Origin: Corallococcus carmarthensis
GTDB taxonomy: Bacteria; Myxococcota; Myxococcia; Myxococcales; Myxococcaceae
Direction of reading: 5' to 3'
Length of the DNA stretch: 64,000 nt
Assembly (NCBI RefSeq): GCF_003611695.1
Contig: NZ_RAWE01000029.1
Location: 1-64,000, forward strand
The notes below the pieces were generated by a model. It searched no databases. It saw only the letters and a list, made by a program, of their open reading frames with translations, and was not told where the DNA came from. Of this stretch, positions 9,209-20,150 are shown one piece after another. Numbering within the stretch: position 1 is the first letter of the stretch; each line of letters opens with the position of its first letter. The position numbers and the translations under genes are program-made.

Positions 9209-9787
9209 TCAAATCGGCTCGGCGATGGGTCGCACCACCCGCCCGGCAATGGTGACTTGGGCTGCTTCCAGAGAGATGGCTCCCACCGCACGCAGACTGA
9301 GGGCGGTGGTGGCTTCCAAGGTGACGGTGTTCTCCTCCGCGTCGAAGGTGAGGCAGTCGCCCGTCTTCCGGTTGGTGAGCTTCAGCTTTCGGTGGCCAAC
9401 CGACTCGTTCAACTCCACGCGGAAGGTGGGCGTAGCGAGGACGCGGTTGTCGGGCGGAGACACCTGGGCTTCTTCGGGCACCTCGCTCTGACCGCCGGGC
9501 CGCCCCCAGTGCGCGCTGAGGTAGTAGGGGGCGTCCACGTCTCCCTGGTTGAAGAAGACGGCCACCTCGGCGCCCACGTGCGGCACCGCGAAGAAGCCCG
9601 TGTCCTTGGCGCCCCCGCCGGAGGTGCCCAGGGGCCAGGCCCAGGCGGACTCAGGCTCGAGGACGCCGGGGATGCACACGCGGACGCGGCCGAGTCTCTC
9701 CGCGTCCTCGCGCTGCGTGACGTAGCCGACGTACATGCCCAACAGGCGCGTGTCGTGGGTGAGGAGGTCGTCGTCGAAGGTGCTCAT
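9209..9787 (-). CDS. Baseplate assembly / tail spike protein gpV
   Basis: 192 residues. The N-terminal half is an OB-fold of the gpV/gp5/VgrG type ([19 protein letters not shown], then [20 protein letters not shown] and [19 protein letters not shown]). The C-terminal part ([16 protein letters not shown] through the ALSLRA, ISLEA and VTIAG repeats) is the beta-helix needle. gpV forms the membrane-piercing spike under the tube and partners gpD just upstream. Confidence 0.85.
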   Translation of the reverse strand: MSTFDDDLLTHDTRLLGMYVGYVTQREDAERLGRVRVCIPGVLEPESAWAWPLGTSGGGAKDTGFFAVPHVGAEVAVFFNQGDVDAPYYLSAHWGRPGGQSEVPEEAQVSPPDNRVLATPTFRVELNESVGHRKLKLTNRKTGDCLTFDAEENTVTLEATTALSLRAVGAISLEAAQVTIAGRVVRPIAEPI

Positions 9788-9797
9788 GGTGCGTTTC

Positions 9798-11081
9798 TCA
9801 TGGTGGGGGACTGCCGCTCGCCTCGGGGTCTCCCGCGCCGAGAGGCTGCCCGTTAGCGCGGTACTCGACGTGTGTGCGTCCCGACTTCTCGTCGACGACT
9901 TCCAGCTCCGTCAGCACACCGCCCGTCGCGGGCGCACAGACGTTGGGCTGACCGCCCTGGGGCTGGCCCTGCTTCTCAGCGCTGGCTTGCTGACGCTGCC
10001 CCGTGCCGTCACGCGACAGCTTCAAGTCCGTGGTGTAGCCGGAGGAGGAGAGGACGTGCTTCGCCTCGGTGACGTAATACTTCCCGGACAGGAAGCTGGA
10101 GATGCCGCGCACCTCCACGACGGACTTCGCGCGCAAGCTGGGGTTGCCCACCACCTGGAGGGACAGCTTTACGGTGCCGGCTTCCGCGCGCCGGAAGCGG
10201 GCCTCGGACTCGCGCTGGGCCTGGGCAGGTGTCGACGCCGAGGTGGGCTGGACGCTGGTTGTGCTGTTGCGAAGTTGCAGCGAAGTGGTGCCCGTGCGCT
10301 TGTCCACCACCTCGAGGAAGTCCGCGAGGGTGGTGCGCTCCACGGTGGCGCTGCTCGCCTGGGCTTCGATGTTCGCCTTGGCCATGGCGTCCCGGCCACG
10401 CACTTGAGCCTTCCCCACGCGGCGGCCCAGTTCGGACTCGACGTTGACGGAGAGGATGTCGCCCCGGCCCGCGTCGGAGTACCACCACAGCACATGGGTG
10501 GGGGCTGAGGCCTGGTTTCGCGGGGCGAAGGTGAGGCCCCTGTCGTCGACGTGGAACTCGAACTCCTCCCGCGCGGCCAGGCGCCGGAGGAGGCGCGCAT
10601 CCGTCTCCCCAGCCTGATGGATGGTGTCGAGGGGCTCTCCCGTGTCCTCGACGTGGACGGAGTTCCCCTCGTAGCCGTACTCGGCGGCCACCTCGCGCAC
10701 CACCTGGCCGCGCGTCTTGCCCGTCCAGGTGCGCGTCTTCGCCTCTCGGTGCATGAGGGTGCTGAGGGCTTGCCCCTCGACGGTGAGCACCTGGAAGCCC
10801 TTCAGCTTCTTCACGACGACTCGCCGCGGAGGAGCCATGAGCCCCGGGTAGCCCCAGGACACCTCCAGCACCGCGCCGCCCACCAGCTCCACCCTGTCGA
10901 AGAGGGCCAAGTCGAAGTTGTCCAACTGGAGAGACAGCTTGTCGGCCTTCTTCGCGGAGTCCTCGAAGGTGAGGCTGAGGACGCGGCCCTCGAGGGAGAG
11001 GGGCTCGCCGCTGCGGGCCTTCTCATGTGCCAGCAGCGTGAGGCGCACGCCAGGCGCGCTCCTGTCGAGGGGGGACGTCAT
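9798..11081 (-). CDS. Baseplate hub protein, late control gene D (gpD) family
   Basis: 427 residues from the ATG at 11079-11081, overlapping the LysM gene end by 4 bases. It has gpD/gp27-like hub features: [19 protein letters not shown], then [35 protein letters not shown] and [15 protein letters not shown]. The C-terminal about 100 residues are a Gln/Pro/Gly-rich extension. It should form the trimeric hub on which the gpV spike sits. Confidence 0.85.
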   Translation of the reverse strand: MTSPLDRSAPGVRLTLLAHEKARSGEPLSLEGRVLSLTFEDSAKKADKLSLQLDNFDLALFDRVELVGGAVLEVSWGYPGLMAPPRRVVVKKLKGFQVLTVEGQALSTLMHREAKTRTWTGKTRGQVVREVAAEYGYEGNSVHVEDTGEPLDTIHQAGETDARLLRRLAAREEFEFHVDDRGLTFAPRNQASAPTHVLWWYSDAGRGDILSVNVESELGRRVGKAQVRGRDAMAKANIEAQASSATVERTTLADFLEVVDKRTGTTSLQLRNSTTSVQPTSASTPAQAQRESEARFRRAEAGTVKLSLQVVGNPSLRAKSVVEVRGISSFLSGKYYVTEAKHVLSSSGYTTDLKLSRDGTGQRQQASAEKQGQPQGGQPNVCAPATGGVLTELEVVDEKSGRTHVEYRANGQPLGAGDPEASGSPPP

Positions 11082-11419
11082 TCGGACACCCTCCGCCGCT
11101 GCTCGCTGAGGATGACGTCGGTGAGGACGCGCAGCGAAGGGATGAAGAGGCGCCGGCCAGTCTCCAACTCCAGCGTCGCGTCGATGATGGGCTCCGGCTG
11201 GAAGTCGGCGAGTGCCCACCAGAATCCGCAAGCGCGCGGCAGGGGCGCGAAGTAGCGGCCGGCCAGCCCCCAAAGGGAGTCACCCTGGGCGACGAGGTGG
11301 ACGCGCGTGTCCGCATGCGGCTGGAAGCCGTAGGGGACTCTCTCGGTGAGGAAGAGGCAGCCCACCTCGTCCCGCACACCGAGGCAGAAGGAGTAGCGGC
11401 TGCCGGCGTGAGGGGCCAC
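11078..11419 (-). CDS. LysM-domain tail protein (gpX / Afp8-like adaptor)
   Basis: 113 residues from GTG 11419, overlapping the previous stop by one base, with GGAGG upstream. A LysM-like segment, HLVAQGDSLWGLAGRYF, is central. The region after it (ALADFQPEPIIDATLELETG) resembles gpX and LysM adaptor proteins that join tube end and hub in contractile systems. Its place between the CIS-tube protein and gpD matches that role. Confidence 0.75.
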   Translation of the reverse strand: MAPHAGSRYSFCLGVRDEVGCLFLTERVPYGFQPHADTRVHLVAQGDSLWGLAGRYFAPLPRACGFWWALADFQPEPIIDATLELETGRRLFIPSLRVLTDVILSEQRRRVSE

Positions 11420-11931
11420 TACGGCACCTCCTGCCGGAACTGCTCGGAGGTGACGCGCGTGTCCAACACCTCCTCGAAGGTGACGGTGGCGGTGTAAACG
11501 AGGACGCGGCCGTCGACGGCGAACTGGCGGTACTGGAACTCCACGCTGGCGACGACGCACTCCACGGTGAGGACGCCGGGCCAGAGGACGAGGACGCGCG
11601 GTGGCACCGTCGTCAGCACACCCTCGGTACCGGCCGGGGGCACGGTGAGAGCGCGCAAGAAGGCACGGAACGCCATGATGTTGGACGTGTCGGCCTGCTG
11701 GGTGGCGAAGAAGGCGTCCAGGTAGAACTCCACGCCCGCCAGTTGCCGGTTGGAGGTGCTCTGAAATTGGAGCACCTGGTGGGAGAGGCCCGGCACCGCG
11801 AGGCGGTTCCAGTTCACCTGGAGCTTCTCCACCAACTGCGTGGGGTTGAAGAGGCACTCCATGGCCTCGCCGGTGAGGACATTCGCCAGCACGCAGCGAG
11901 GAGGACGGGCGAGGCCAGCAGCGAAGGACAC
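11419..11931 (-). CDS. Contractile-injection-system tube-like protein (tube terminator/hub adaptor)
   Basis: 170 residues from GTG 11931. It has the CIS_tube signature: [19 protein letters not shown] near residue 30, a hydrophobic strand [13 protein letters not shown], and the late segment [17 protein letters not shown] followed by TATVTFEEV. In Afp/PVC-type particles and many myophages this protein links the tube to the baseplate hub together with the LysM protein encoded next. Confidence 0.75.
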   Translation of the reverse strand: MSFAAGLARPPRCVLANVLTGEAMECLFNPTQLVEKLQVNWNRLAVPGLSHQVLQFQSTSNRQLAGVEFYLDAFFATQQADTSNIMAFRAFLRALTVPPAGTEGVLTTVPPRVLVLWPGVLTVECVVASVEFQYRQFAVDGRVLVYTATVTFEEVLDTRVTSEQFRQEVP

Positions 11932-11945
11932 GTGGGGCCTGCCTT

Positions 11946-14630
11946 TCAGTAAGACGCCATGGGGGAGAAGCTGCGGGAGGCGGCGTCCCTCTCGGCGCGC
12001 GCCGTGGCTTGGGCAAGCACCTCTCCGTCCACCTGGACACTCACGAGGACGGGGTTGCTGGCAGGTGCGCCCGGCTGCGAGGAGAGCACCTCGGCCTGGG
12101 GCAGCGAGGCCTGGAGGGCCGCCACCGCCGGCATGGACGAGGACTCCAGGGGCCACTCCGCCGGCAAGGTGGAAGCCATGGTGGCGACGGGCGTCGGGGC
12201 CGCGTCGGGAGAGCCCTCGAGGCCGAAGGCGACGGACAAGTCCCGGTGGAGGGTAAGCCGAGCCGTCCGCAGCGCCTGCTGGAGGCCCGTGTCCTTGCCG
12301 AAGAGGCTCGCCACGGCGTCCACGACGCCGAGGATGGCGCCCACCAATTCCAAGAGGACGCCCGAGATGGCGTCCACCACCCCGAAGACGATGAGCTTCA
12401 GGCCCGTCCACGCCTCGGCCCAGTTGCCGGTGAGGGCGCCACTGAGCGTGAGCACGACGCCCCAGAAGACGTCTAGCACGCCGGAGAAGGCCGCCAGGGC
12501 CGCGTTGAGGATGCCCCCTACCACCGACACCACGAGGGAGACGGCGGACACCAACACGCCAATGACGGTGGTGATGTTGCCGATGGCAAACCCGATGGCT
12601 TCCCCCATGAGCGTCCACCCACTGGTGCCCTGCTGGACAGCGGAGGTGGTGCCAAAAAGGCCTGAGAGCGCCCCGCCGAGGACGCGGCCCAGGTGCCCCA
12701 AGCTGCCCAGGAGGACGTCGACGCCGGCCTTCATGTAGTGCCATTGCCCCGCCAGGCCTTCCGCCACCTCTGCACCGGCCGTCATGCCCATGACGACGAA
12801 GTCGAAGACGCGGGCGAGGGCGCGTCCCACCGTGGCCCCCGCGTCGCCGAAGGCGGCGAACTTCGCGGCGGCCGTGGCCGCGTCGTCCCTCTCGGAGAGG
12901 AAACCCAGCGCTTCGCCCACCCGCCCTAGCGTCGCCTGGAAGGCCTCGAGGGTGGGGCGCGCGGCTTCGAGTCCGGAGGAGAAACCGTCGGCGAGGCCCG
13001 AGAAGAAGCTGTGGATGCGATGGCCCCACAGGTAGATGTTGATGAGGAAGTCCTTCAGCCCGGCATTCTCGGCCCGGCCCAACTCCTCCCGAACCGCGTT
13101 GGAGAAGCCTCCGTCAGTGAAGAGCTGGACGAGGCCGCGGAAGGCGAGCGTCACCCGCTCCTGCACACGCTGGACGAAGTCGCCCAGGCCGCCGAGGTTG
13201 TTACGGCTGGCGTAGGCGAGGCCCGCCACCGCGACACCCAGGAGGACGACAGCGGCCACGGCCGGAAGCACCGTGGCCAGGAGGCCCCCCAGCGTGAGGC
13301 CCAGCACCTTGAGGCCCACCACCATCAGCGCCAGGCCCACCTGGCCTGAGACGACGGCGCCGACGAGGGCGATGACGCCTCCGGCCGCCAAGGTGAAGGC
13401 CGCGAGGGCGCGCTTCACCGGACCGGGCATTGCGTCGAAGACGCCCAGCACCTGCTTCACGGCGTCGGCGACGAGGGTGACGAGGGGCTTCAACACCTCG
13501 TCGAAGGGCTCGCCCAGGACGACGGCCAAGGCCTCCATGCGTCCGGCCAGCAGCTTCTTCTGCCCTTCGTAGGTGTCCAACATCTGCTGTCGGAACTTCT
13601 CGGCCGTGCCGCCTGCATGCTTGAACTCGTCGCGCAGGTACTCGAGGGCCGCGGCGCCGCGGACGACTTCGCCGGTTTGCTTGCGAACGCCGCCAGTGAG
13701 CTGCGTGAGGATGGCGTTGACGCCGCCGAGCGCCTCGCGGCCGAACGTCTTCAAGAGGAAGGCGGACCGTTGCGCCTCCGTCATGTGCTCAAGGGCGGGG
13801 GACAGCTCGTTGAGGATGCCGAGGAAGCTGACGAAGTTGCCTCCAGCGTCCGTGACGGCGACCCCGACGCCGCGCAACTGCTGCTGCACCTCCGGGTCCG
13901 CCATGCGCTCCATGGCCACGGCCACGGCGGTGGAGGCGCGCTCCACACCCGGGACGACATTCTTCACGAGACCCAGGGCGATGAGCGTCTCGGGCAGCTC
14001 CTGGTTGAGTGCCTGCGCGCCTCGGGCTGCGGTGCCGAGGGCCAGGGGCAACTCATTCGCGCTGAGGGCGAAGACGTTGACGGCCTGGAGCATCTGGTCG
14101 ACGGAGAGGGAGGCCTTGTCGGTGGAGATGCCGAAGGCCTTCATCGCCTGGGACGCGAGGCCGGCCGCACCCTGGGGTGTCAACTCTCCCAGCGAGCCAC
14201 CGGCCAGGTCCAACACGGGCTCCAGCAGCTTCATGGCCTCGGCGGCGGTGAAGCCGGCCTGGGTGAGCTCGCGCAGGCCCAGCACGGACTCGGTGGGGGT
14301 GAACTGCGTGGCGAGGCTTGCCTCGAGGGCGGCGTCACGCAGCTGCCGCAGCTCCTCGGCCGAGGCGCCGGAGACGGCTGCCACCCCCGCCACGGCCTGC
14401 TCGAACTCCCCGGCGGCGTTGGCCAGGGAGAAGGAGGCGCCGATGGTGACGGCGCCGGCCGTGAAGAGGGCCATCGCGACACCGAGTCGCTGGAAGGCGC
14501 CCTCAATTCGCGCCGTGCCCAGCCCCACGCGCCTGTCCAGGCGCGTGAAGTTGACCTCGAGCTGGGTGAAAACTCCGGAGGCCAAGTCTCTCGCGGTGAA
14601 GACGAAGCCCATGCCGAGGTTGTTGAGCAC
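11946..14630 (-). CDS. Tape measure protein
   Basis: 894 residues from GTG 14630 with GGAGGT. The N-terminus and central part have the TP901-type tape measure pattern ([58 protein letters not shown]). Long hydrophobic segments lie about residues 400-470 and 660-740. Tape measures set tail length and later help DNA cross the inner membrane. It is the largest gene of the tail cluster, just downstream of the baseplate/tail chaperone pair as expected. Confidence 0.85.
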   Translation of the reverse strand: MLNNLGMGFVFTARDLASGVFTQLEVNFTRLDRRVGLGTARIEGAFQRLGVAMALFTAGAVTIGASFSLANAAGEFEQAVAGVAAVSGASAEELRQLRDAALEASLATQFTPTESVLGLRELTQAGFTAAEAMKLLEPVLDLAGGSLGELTPQGAAGLASQAMKAFGISTDKASLSVDQMLQAVNVFALSANELPLALGTAARGAQALNQELPETLIALGLVKNVVPGVERASTAVAVAMERMADPEVQQQLRGVGVAVTDAGGNFVSFLGILNELSPALEHMTEAQRSAFLLKTFGREALGGVNAILTQLTGGVRKQTGEVVRGAAALEYLRDEFKHAGGTAEKFRQQMLDTYEGQKKLLAGRMEALAVVLGEPFDEVLKPLVTLVADAVKQVLGVFDAMPGPVKRALAAFTLAAGGVIALVGAVVSGQVGLALMVVGLKVLGLTLGGLLATVLPAVAAVVLLGVAVAGLAYASRNNLGGLGDFVQRVQERVTLAFRGLVQLFTDGGFSNAVREELGRAENAGLKDFLINIYLWGHRIHSFFSGLADGFSSGLEAARPTLEAFQATLGRVGEALGFLSERDDAATAAAKFAAFGDAGATVGRALARVFDFVVMGMTAGAEVAEGLAGQWHYMKAGVDVLLGSLGHLGRVLGGALSGLFGTTSAVQQGTSGWTLMGEAIGFAIGNITTVIGVLVSAVSLVVSVVGGILNAALAAFSGVLDVFWGVVLTLSGALTGNWAEAWTGLKLIVFGVVDAISGVLLELVGAILGVVDAVASLFGKDTGLQQALRTARLTLHRDLSVAFGLEGSPDAAPTPVATMASTLPAEWPLESSSMPAVAALQASLPQAEVLSSQPGAPASNPVLVSVQVDGEVLAQATARAERDAASRSFSPMASY

Positions 14631-14633
14631 GTG

Positions 14634-14825
14634 CTACCTCCGCTTCGCGGACTTCTCCAAGGCCTTCGCCTCGCGACTGCGCTGCTGGCCGACGCGCTCG
14701 AGGAGCCAATCCCTGTCCGAGATGGGCAGCTCCAGGGCGTCACCGAGGGGGACTGCGAGGCCGCTGCCGCCGTGCTGGTGCCAGCACAGGTTGAAGAGGC
14801 CCTCGCGCCACGTCTCCAACGTCAC
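14634..14825 (-). CDS. Small tail assembly protein
   Basis: 63 residues from GTG 14825, overlapping the stop of the preceding gene as GTGA. Sequence features are [17 protein letters not shown], then a highly charged helix ending EKSAKRR. A small gene immediately before the tape measure is usually a tail assembly chaperone partner. The GTGA overlap indicates translational coupling rather than a classic G/GT frameshift. Confidence 0.6.
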   Translation of the reverse strand: MTLETWREGLFNLCWHQHGGSGLAVPLGDALELPISDRDWLLERVGQQRSREAKALEKSAKRR

Positions 14826-15595
14826 GCCTGGGAAGAGGTGGAGCGCTCCCGGCGCCTCGCTGTCCGGGCTTGCCCCGGAAGGAAGAAACCCCGGTCGAAA
14901 GGGAGCTCCACCTCCTGGCGCATGAAGCACTCGGGGCACTCGACTTCGAGGGTGGTGTCCACGCCGCAGTCCACGCGGTCGAACTCGTCGACGAGGTAGT
15001 CGGCGTCGCGCAGGGTGAGGTCCTCGAGGAAGCGGCGCTTGTCGCGCGCGTCCACGCCATCAACGTCCTGCACCCGGTAGGCGAGGACGGAGGACAACAG
15101 CTTCTCCGGCGCCGCGCGCTGCAACTGCGGCAGGCGCCGCTCGTCCTCACCCGTCATCAGCTTGAAGCGCACGCGCTTGCCGGCGTCGGGCAGCGTCGTC
15201 TCGAAGCGGTTGCCGGCCATGAAGGCCGCGCGGCTGGCGTCCGAGAGGGAGCGCACCGGCAACTGCGTCAAGTCCAGCTCCCAGTCGATACGGGCCCGGC
15301 AGGTGGCAGCCTGACAGGGGACGGCGAAGGCGTACTCCGGCCCGTAGGTGAGGACGCGCACCTGGAGGAGCGCGTAGAAGCGGTCCCCCTGCAGCACCTT
15401 GCCCCAGTCCACCTTCGTGTCGGCGAACGTGTAGGGGCCTGCCTCCTGCGTTTCCTCCCAGCACGCGGAGAGCAGCTCGTCCACCTGGCCGCCGCTCTTC
15501 GCCAGCTTCCTGTCCGCGAGGACGCGCTCCTCCCGCACTCGCATTCCCCGAATACGGCCCGCCAGCCCCGAGGGGCATGAAATGATGTCCGCCAT
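14822..15595 (-). CDS. T4-like baseplate protein / tail assembly chaperone with zinc site
   Basis: 257 residues. The C-terminal section carries [19 protein letters not shown], typical of the T4 baseplate-type family (PF12322-like). An earlier pair, [17 protein letters not shown], gives four cysteines suited to a zinc site. Position right before the tape measure supports a chaperone for baseplate or tape-measure assembly. The ATG lies 20 bases after a promoter-like motif, so this begins a transcript. Confidence 0.7.
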   Translation of the reverse strand: MADIISCPSGLAGRIRGMRVREERVLADRKLAKSGGQVDELLSACWEETQEAGPYTFADTKVDWGKVLQGDRFYALLQVRVLTYGPEYAFAVPCQAATCRARIDWELDLTQLPVRSLSDASRAAFMAGNRFETTLPDAGKRVRFKLMTGEDERRLPQLQRAAPEKLLSSVLAYRVQDVDGVDARDKRRFLEDLTLRDADYLVDEFDRVDCGVDTTLEVECPECFMRQEVELPFDRGFFLPGQARTARRRERSTSSQA

Positions 15596-15611
15596 GTCGT
15601 CCTTCCTCCAG

Positions 15612-15647
15612 GAAGGACAAAGGCCTCGAACTACAAATCGGGGACAT
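15612..15647 (-). promoter_or_regulatory. Phage late promoter-like motif, copy C
   Basis: Minus strand GTCCCC (15638-15643), 17 bases, CTTTG (15616-15620), 20 bases before the start of the baseplate-chaperone gene. It closely matches copies A and D, including the GAT following GTCCCC. Confidence 0.65.
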
Positions 15648-15685
15648 CACGAACCTCGTCGACACCACTCATGCAGGGGAACTCT

Positions 15686-16219
15686 ATGGCACAGAAGAAG
15701 AGCCAGTTTGAGATGAAGGCGTTCAAGGTACATGGCCCGTTCAAGGTGCCACTGGAGCCAGACAAGCACGGGAAGATGGTTGCTCGCGACCTCTCAGGAT
15801 TTTGGACTGGGGTTGGCGATGTGCGAACGATGCGAGGGGTCTATGTGTTCGCGATGCGTGCTGGTCGTGGCTATACCCCGCTCTATGTCGGTAAGGCAGC
15901 GAAGCAGTCATTCGAATGCGAAGCCTTCGCACATCACAAGCTGGCGGATCACTATGTCCCCTCGCTCCTAGACTACAAAAGAGGCAGCGCGGTCATGTTC
16001 TTTGTCGTGCACCCTTCAGGTCGAGGTGCGATTAATAAGAGGCTTATCGATCAAGTTGAGACGTTCATGATTGATGCCGCTTCAGCCAAAAATCCAAGCC
16101 TTAGCAATGTTCGCAAGAGGCAGGTCCATGAGTGGCGAGTATGCGGAGTTGTTCGTGGAGGTCGTGGTGAGGCAACATGGTCTACAGGAGCACTGAAGAA
16201 GGCCGTTGGGCTCCTGTAG
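15686..16219 (+). CDS. GIY-YIG nuclease-like protein on the opposite strand
   Basis: 177 residues from ATG 15686 with AGGGGAA upstream. Residues about 51-69 carry the GIY-YIG core, seen as GVYVFAMRAG then PLYVGKA. It is a small standalone protein with basic C-terminal half (NVRKRQVHEWRV). It is AT-richer than its surroundings and opposed to the tail operon, between the tail tube gene and the chaperone gene. It could be a homing-type nuclease, a phage-competition nuclease or a defence enzyme. Confidence 0.7.
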   Translation: MAQKKSQFEMKAFKVHGPFKVPLEPDKHGKMVARDLSGFWTGVGDVRTMRGVYVFAMRAGRGYTPLYVGKAAKQSFECEAFAHHKLADHYVPSLLDYKRGSAVMFFVVHPSGRGAINKRLIDQVETFMIDAASAKNPSLSNVRKRQVHEWRVCGVVRGGRGEATWSTGALKKAVGLL

Positions 16220-16231
16220 TCGGGAGTATGG

Positions 16232-16696
16232 CTATCGCATGGCCAGCTCGAAAAAGTCGTAGGTGAGGGTGACGCTTTCGATGACATTTTCATCGGACTC
16301 GTTGTCCCACTCGCCCGCGACGAACTTCACCGGCCAGGCCCGGGAGAGGCTCCACCGACGCAGCGTGGTGCCGTCCCTGTCTTGCTGGACGATGTCGAGG
16401 TTGCGCTTGTAGAGGCTGCCCGGCAGGCCCAGGCCGCTGGTGGTGTGCACGACGTCCTGGAACCAGTCGAAGAGTTCGTGGTCCTGCGTGGCGCCGCGCT
16501 CGAGGGTGACGTCGGAGAAGGTGAGACGCCCCGGCGACTTATTGGGGATGAGGCTGCCGCCTTCGAAGTATTGGACGTTGGCGACCTCGACGGACAACTC
16601 GCTGCACTTCTGGAAACCGGAGTGCCCGAGGCCGTCAGCCTCACAGAGAAACTTGAAGCGCTTATGGAAGCTGCGCGGCTGTCCGATGATGGCCAT
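16232..16696 (-). CDS. Tail tube protein (T4 gp19 family)
   Basis: 154 residues beginning [20 protein letters not shown]. The features of contractile tail tubes are all present: a [21 protein letters not shown] segment, then [22 protein letters not shown], the loop [12 protein letters not shown], and final [11 protein letters not shown] with [11 protein letters not shown]. It follows the sheath directly, the usual sheath-tube order. The ATG at 16696 has GAGGAGC; an in-frame start five codons earlier is possible. Confidence 0.88.
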   Translation of the reverse strand: MAIIGQPRSFHKRFKFLCEADGLGHSGFQKCSELSVEVANVQYFEGGSLIPNKSPGRLTFSDVTLERGATQDHELFDWFQDVVHTTSGLGLPGSLYKRNLDIVQQDRDGTTLRRWSLSRAWPVKFVAGEWDNESDENVIESVTLTYDFFELAMR

Positions 16697-16707
16697 GGAG
16701 AGGCTCC

Positions 16708-18925
16708 TCACAGGCCCGCTGAAGCCAGCTCGGCTTCGAGGGCGCGGGTGTCCTGGGCAATGCGCAGGACGATGAATTCGGCGGGCTTGTTCGTGGCGAG
16801 CCCGATGCGCGCCACCAGCTTGCCGGCGAAGACGACGGACGGTGGGTTGAGGGCGTCCGAGACGTCGACGAAGAAGGCCTTGGCGGGCTCCTGGCTGCGG
16901 AAGGCCCCGTTTCGCAGCTGCGCGAGGAGGAAGGCCGCAATGGTGCGCCGCACCTGCGCGCGCAGCCCCTCGGTGTTGTTGCGGTGCCGGGCGAATTGCA
17001 GGCCCGACTTGAGACTCCTCTCAATGAAGGACACCCCGCGCCGCTCGGCGACGTAGGGGAAGTTGCCGCTGGCCTTCAGCGTGCGGCTGCCATCGATGAA
17101 GCGCGGCAGGCCGGGCCCGGTGGTGAGGGGATTGATGCGGCGGGGGTAGACGACGTCCCGCTTCTTCTCTTCGAGGCACTCCTTGGACTCGAAGCCCAGG
17201 ACGCCGAACATGCGCCCGGCCTCGATGCCCGCGGGCGCGTCATACACACCACCGGGGCGCGCGCCGTCGTTGCGCGCGAAGACGCCGGCGATGATGCCGG
17301 AGGGCGGGACGACGAACTGCTCCACGTTGCCGAAGACGCCGCGAGCGGGGTTGAGCACCGTCACGCGAGGCCAGTAGAGGGCCGCGTGCTCAGAGAGCCC
17401 TTCGAGGGCGGCCTCCTGCGAGACGTAAGAGACGATGTCCGTGGCGCTGTAGCCCGCGGGCGAGTCGAGGATGGCGAAGACGAGCCCGTCGCGTGCCACC
17501 TCGCAGTAGCGCACCATGGCGTTGTGGACGGCGGGCGTGGCGCGCCCGGGCACCAGGAGGAGGGAGAGGTCCTGCACTTCATCGAGCGCGTAAAAGACCG
17601 CTCCGGCCGGCCTCGGAGCCGATGAAGTCCGTGTCGTCCAAGCCGACGAGGCCGTCCGCGCCGCCCGAGAGGGCCACCGTCTGCACGTCCGGAATCGCGT
17701 CCGGCTGCACCATGAAGGCCCGGACGTAGGTGGAGCCGGTGCGCTCGTCATTGAGGACGCGCTCGACGTAGCGCGCGTCGCCATCGACGGTGGAGAGGTT
17801 GGGGAAGGACTCGCGGTAGGCGCCGTCCTCGAGGACGAGGACGTCGAAGGTGTCGGGAGCGCCATTCGTCGGGGGCCGCACCTCCACCTCGAGGCGGTTG
17901 GCGTAGGCGCCCGCGTCCTTCGCCTCCAGGTGGAGGACGTCGGTGGCGCCGGAGGCGTCGCCCGTGTGCAGGAGCGCGTCGAGTCCGAGGCCGGAGCCCG
18001 CGTCTCCCTGCACACGCAAGGAGGCACCAGGCCCCGTGGACTGGGTGAGCAACTGCAGGGCCCCCAGGGAGGACGGGGCCACGCGGACACCCGCCACCGC
18101 CGCCTCCACGAGGGCGCGCACCTCGGCCAGCTCGACGGCGCGCAGGCTCTGGACGTTGCCGCTCCCCACCTGCGGGCCGCCCGCGAAGCCGAAGACGGTG
18201 TTGGCCACCGCGTCGCCCACCTCCAGGCGACTGGAGGCGCCCTGGGTGTCGCTGGCGATTCTCAGCACACCGGCCTCCACGGTGGCGCGTCCGCCGATGA
18301 GTCCCGCGTTGAGGACGGCGGCCACCTGCTGGGCAGTGGCCTGGGCGATGTCGCCGAAGTCCTCCTCGCTGAAGGGGATGAAGACGTCCCGCCCGTCGTC
18401 GACGCGCACCCGGAGCGACTGCCCGGCGGTGAGGGTGTAGGGGCCGGGGCGGCCCGCGGAGACGGAAGCCGCGGTGCCGGAGAAGACGACGTCCACCGCC
18501 TCGGCGCCGTTGGCGGACACCTCCAGGCGCTGGCCGTCGGCCAGGGTGAAGGGGGGACGCAAGGTGCCGCGCACGACGGCGGGCGTGGGCCCGCCGCCCG
18601 TGGTGAGTGCCGCCGCAGCAGGCGTGGCCGTGTGCGACTCGGGGTCGGAGGCGTCCTCGTAGTGGGCGGTGCGGACCGCCCACAAGTGAGTCCCTCCGTT
18701 CTCGAAGAAGCCCATGGCGGCGAGGGTCAAGTCCGAGTCCGGCGTGAAGCCGCCGAAGGTGGCCTGGTACTCCTCGAAGGAGGTGCACAGCACCGCCTGG
18801 CCGATGGGGCCGCGCTCCGCCAGGCCCACGGCGCCGGCCACGGAGGTGGGCGCCGAGGGAATGCCACGGACGCGCGGCTCCTCCTCCTCCACGACGATTT
18901 TCGACGACAGCAACTCACGACTCAT
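16708..18925 (-). CDS. Tail sheath protein, reading frame shifted by one base near codon 444
   Basis: Expected product about 738 residues. Frame one runs from ATG 18925 ([20 protein letters not shown]) to a stop at 17579; the C-terminal part continues in the +1 frame to 16708. The break is at the minus-strand sequence CTT-TTA-CG (17591-17596). Skipping one T would give GLYALDEV, the usual sheath sequence at this point. The N-terminal part shows [20 protein letters not shown]; the C-terminal part shows [18 protein letters not shown] and [15 protein letters not shown]. As sequenced, the first frame ends after about 448 codons. It may be programmed, mutated or an assembly error. Confidence 0.8.
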
Positions 18926-19251
18926 GAGGCACCTCGCTTCTTGCGGGACGCGCGCGCCGACACCTCCGGCGCGGCAGAGGGTGGCGACGACGGCGGGGCC
19001 GTGGGGGCTTGCCGCTTCAGGGCGACTTCGCCGCGGCGAATGGCAGCAGCCACCGCGGGCACGCAGAGAGTGGCCTCGGGCACGTCCTCCAGCGACACAC
19101 CCGTGGCCAGGGTGAGGGAGGAGGGCAGGCGTCGGCCGCCACGGCCTGGCTGCACGCCGCAGGCGCACTCGCCGCGCGCGACGCAGTACGACTCATGGGG
19201 CAGGAGGAAGGTGACGAGCCTGCCCAGGGCGTTGGTGAGGGTGACACTCAT
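18922..19251 (-). CDS. Small protein upstream of sheath, unknown
   Basis: 109 residues, overlapping both neighbours (ATGA-type overlaps), so translationally coupled. Two cysteines (ECACGVQPG) lie near residues 29-31, and the C-terminal third is Ser/Pro/Ala-rich and basic. No domain recognised. Position between the TIG-domain protein and the sheath suggests a tail completion or sheath-assembly accessory. Confidence 0.55.
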   Translation of the reverse strand: MSVTLTNALGRLVTFLLPHESYCVARGECACGVQPGRGGRRLPSSLTLATGVSLEDVPEATLCVPAVAAAIRRGEVALKRQAPTAPPSSPPSAAPEVSARASRKKRGAS

Positions 19252-20150
19252 GAGGTGCCTCCAGAGAGAGAGTCCGTTTCGAGGTGCGTCCCGGCGACGG
19301 CCTTGCCGAGGTCGAGGGGCAGGCCCGAGTCCACGTCGAAGCCGCGCACCACCAAGCCCCAGGTGAAGGCGCGCACGTTGTCGCGGCTGCCGAGCTGCGT
19401 GCGCACCTCGCCGTCCGCGTCCATCTCCCAGCGGACGGTGCCGCGCGAGGCGTCCTCGGCGTCCCTCGGCATGGCCAGCCAGCGGTTACGGTTGAGGAAG
19501 GTGGCCACGGCGGCCATGAGGTTGAAGAGTTCGGCGGTGCGCTCGGAGGCCACCGTGAGGGTGAAGGCCAGGTCCACCGTGTACGCGGGGCGCCTGCGCA
19601 CCAGCTCCGCGCCGGAGGGGCCCTGCACGACGTCCTCGTGCAAGACGTTGGTGGAGTAGCGACGACTCGTGCGCATCGTGGGGCCTGACAGCACCACGGA
19701 GGGCAGCGCGGCCATGGCGATGACGTTGAGGCCGTCTGCCACCGTGTCGTCGTAGTCGACGGAGACGCTGGCGCTGACGTTGGCCACCACCTGGCGCTTC
19801 AACTCGCGCAGCAAGGTGCGCACGAGTCGGGTGAGGTCCGCTTCCTTCGTGACGCGTGGGCGCAGGTAGCGGTACGCGCCCGGAAGGACAGCGGCCTCGC
19901 CTGGGATGGGGCTGCCCTCCGCGGAGAGGTTGAACACCTCGACGTCGACGGTGCCCACCGCGTGGGCCGGCGTCCTCACGTCCGCGAAGTGAGTGCCCAA
20001 CTCCACACGAAGCGACAGCACTTCGGCGGGCACTCCTCCCAAGCGCACGGCCACCCGCGCGGCGAAGCCAGTGCCGGCGAGGCGGAGAATGTCGCCGCCG
20101 CTGGTGGGCCCCGAGGAGGGCGTCACGGAGGTGAGGGAGGGGAGGGCCAT
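19248..20150 (-). CDS. Tail protein with N-terminal IPT/TIG domain
   Basis: 300 residues. Residues about 4-90 form an IPT/TIG Ig-like domain (SVTPSSGPTSGGDILRLAGT followed by AVRLGGVPAEV). Residues 95-300 look like a tail terminator or neck protein, with LTRLVRTLLRELKRQVVANV and FTLTVASERTAELFNLMAAV. It overlaps both neighbouring genes by 1-4 bases. Ig-like domains on phage particles usually help surface adhesion. Confidence 0.65.
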   Translation of the reverse strand: MALPSLTSVTPSSGPTSGGDILRLAGTGFAARVAVRLGGVPAEVLSLRVELGTHFADVRTPAHAVGTVDVEVFNLSAEGSPIPGEAAVLPGAYRYLRPRVTKEADLTRLVRTLLRELKRQVVANVSASVSVDYDDTVADGLNVIAMAALPSVVLSGPTMRTSRRYSTNVLHEDVVQGPSGAELVRRRPAYTVDLAFTLTVASERTAELFNLMAAVATFLNRNRWLAMPRDAEDASRGTVRWEMDADGEVRTQLGSRDNVRAFTWGLVVRGFDVDSGLPLDLGKAVAGTHLETDSLSGGTS

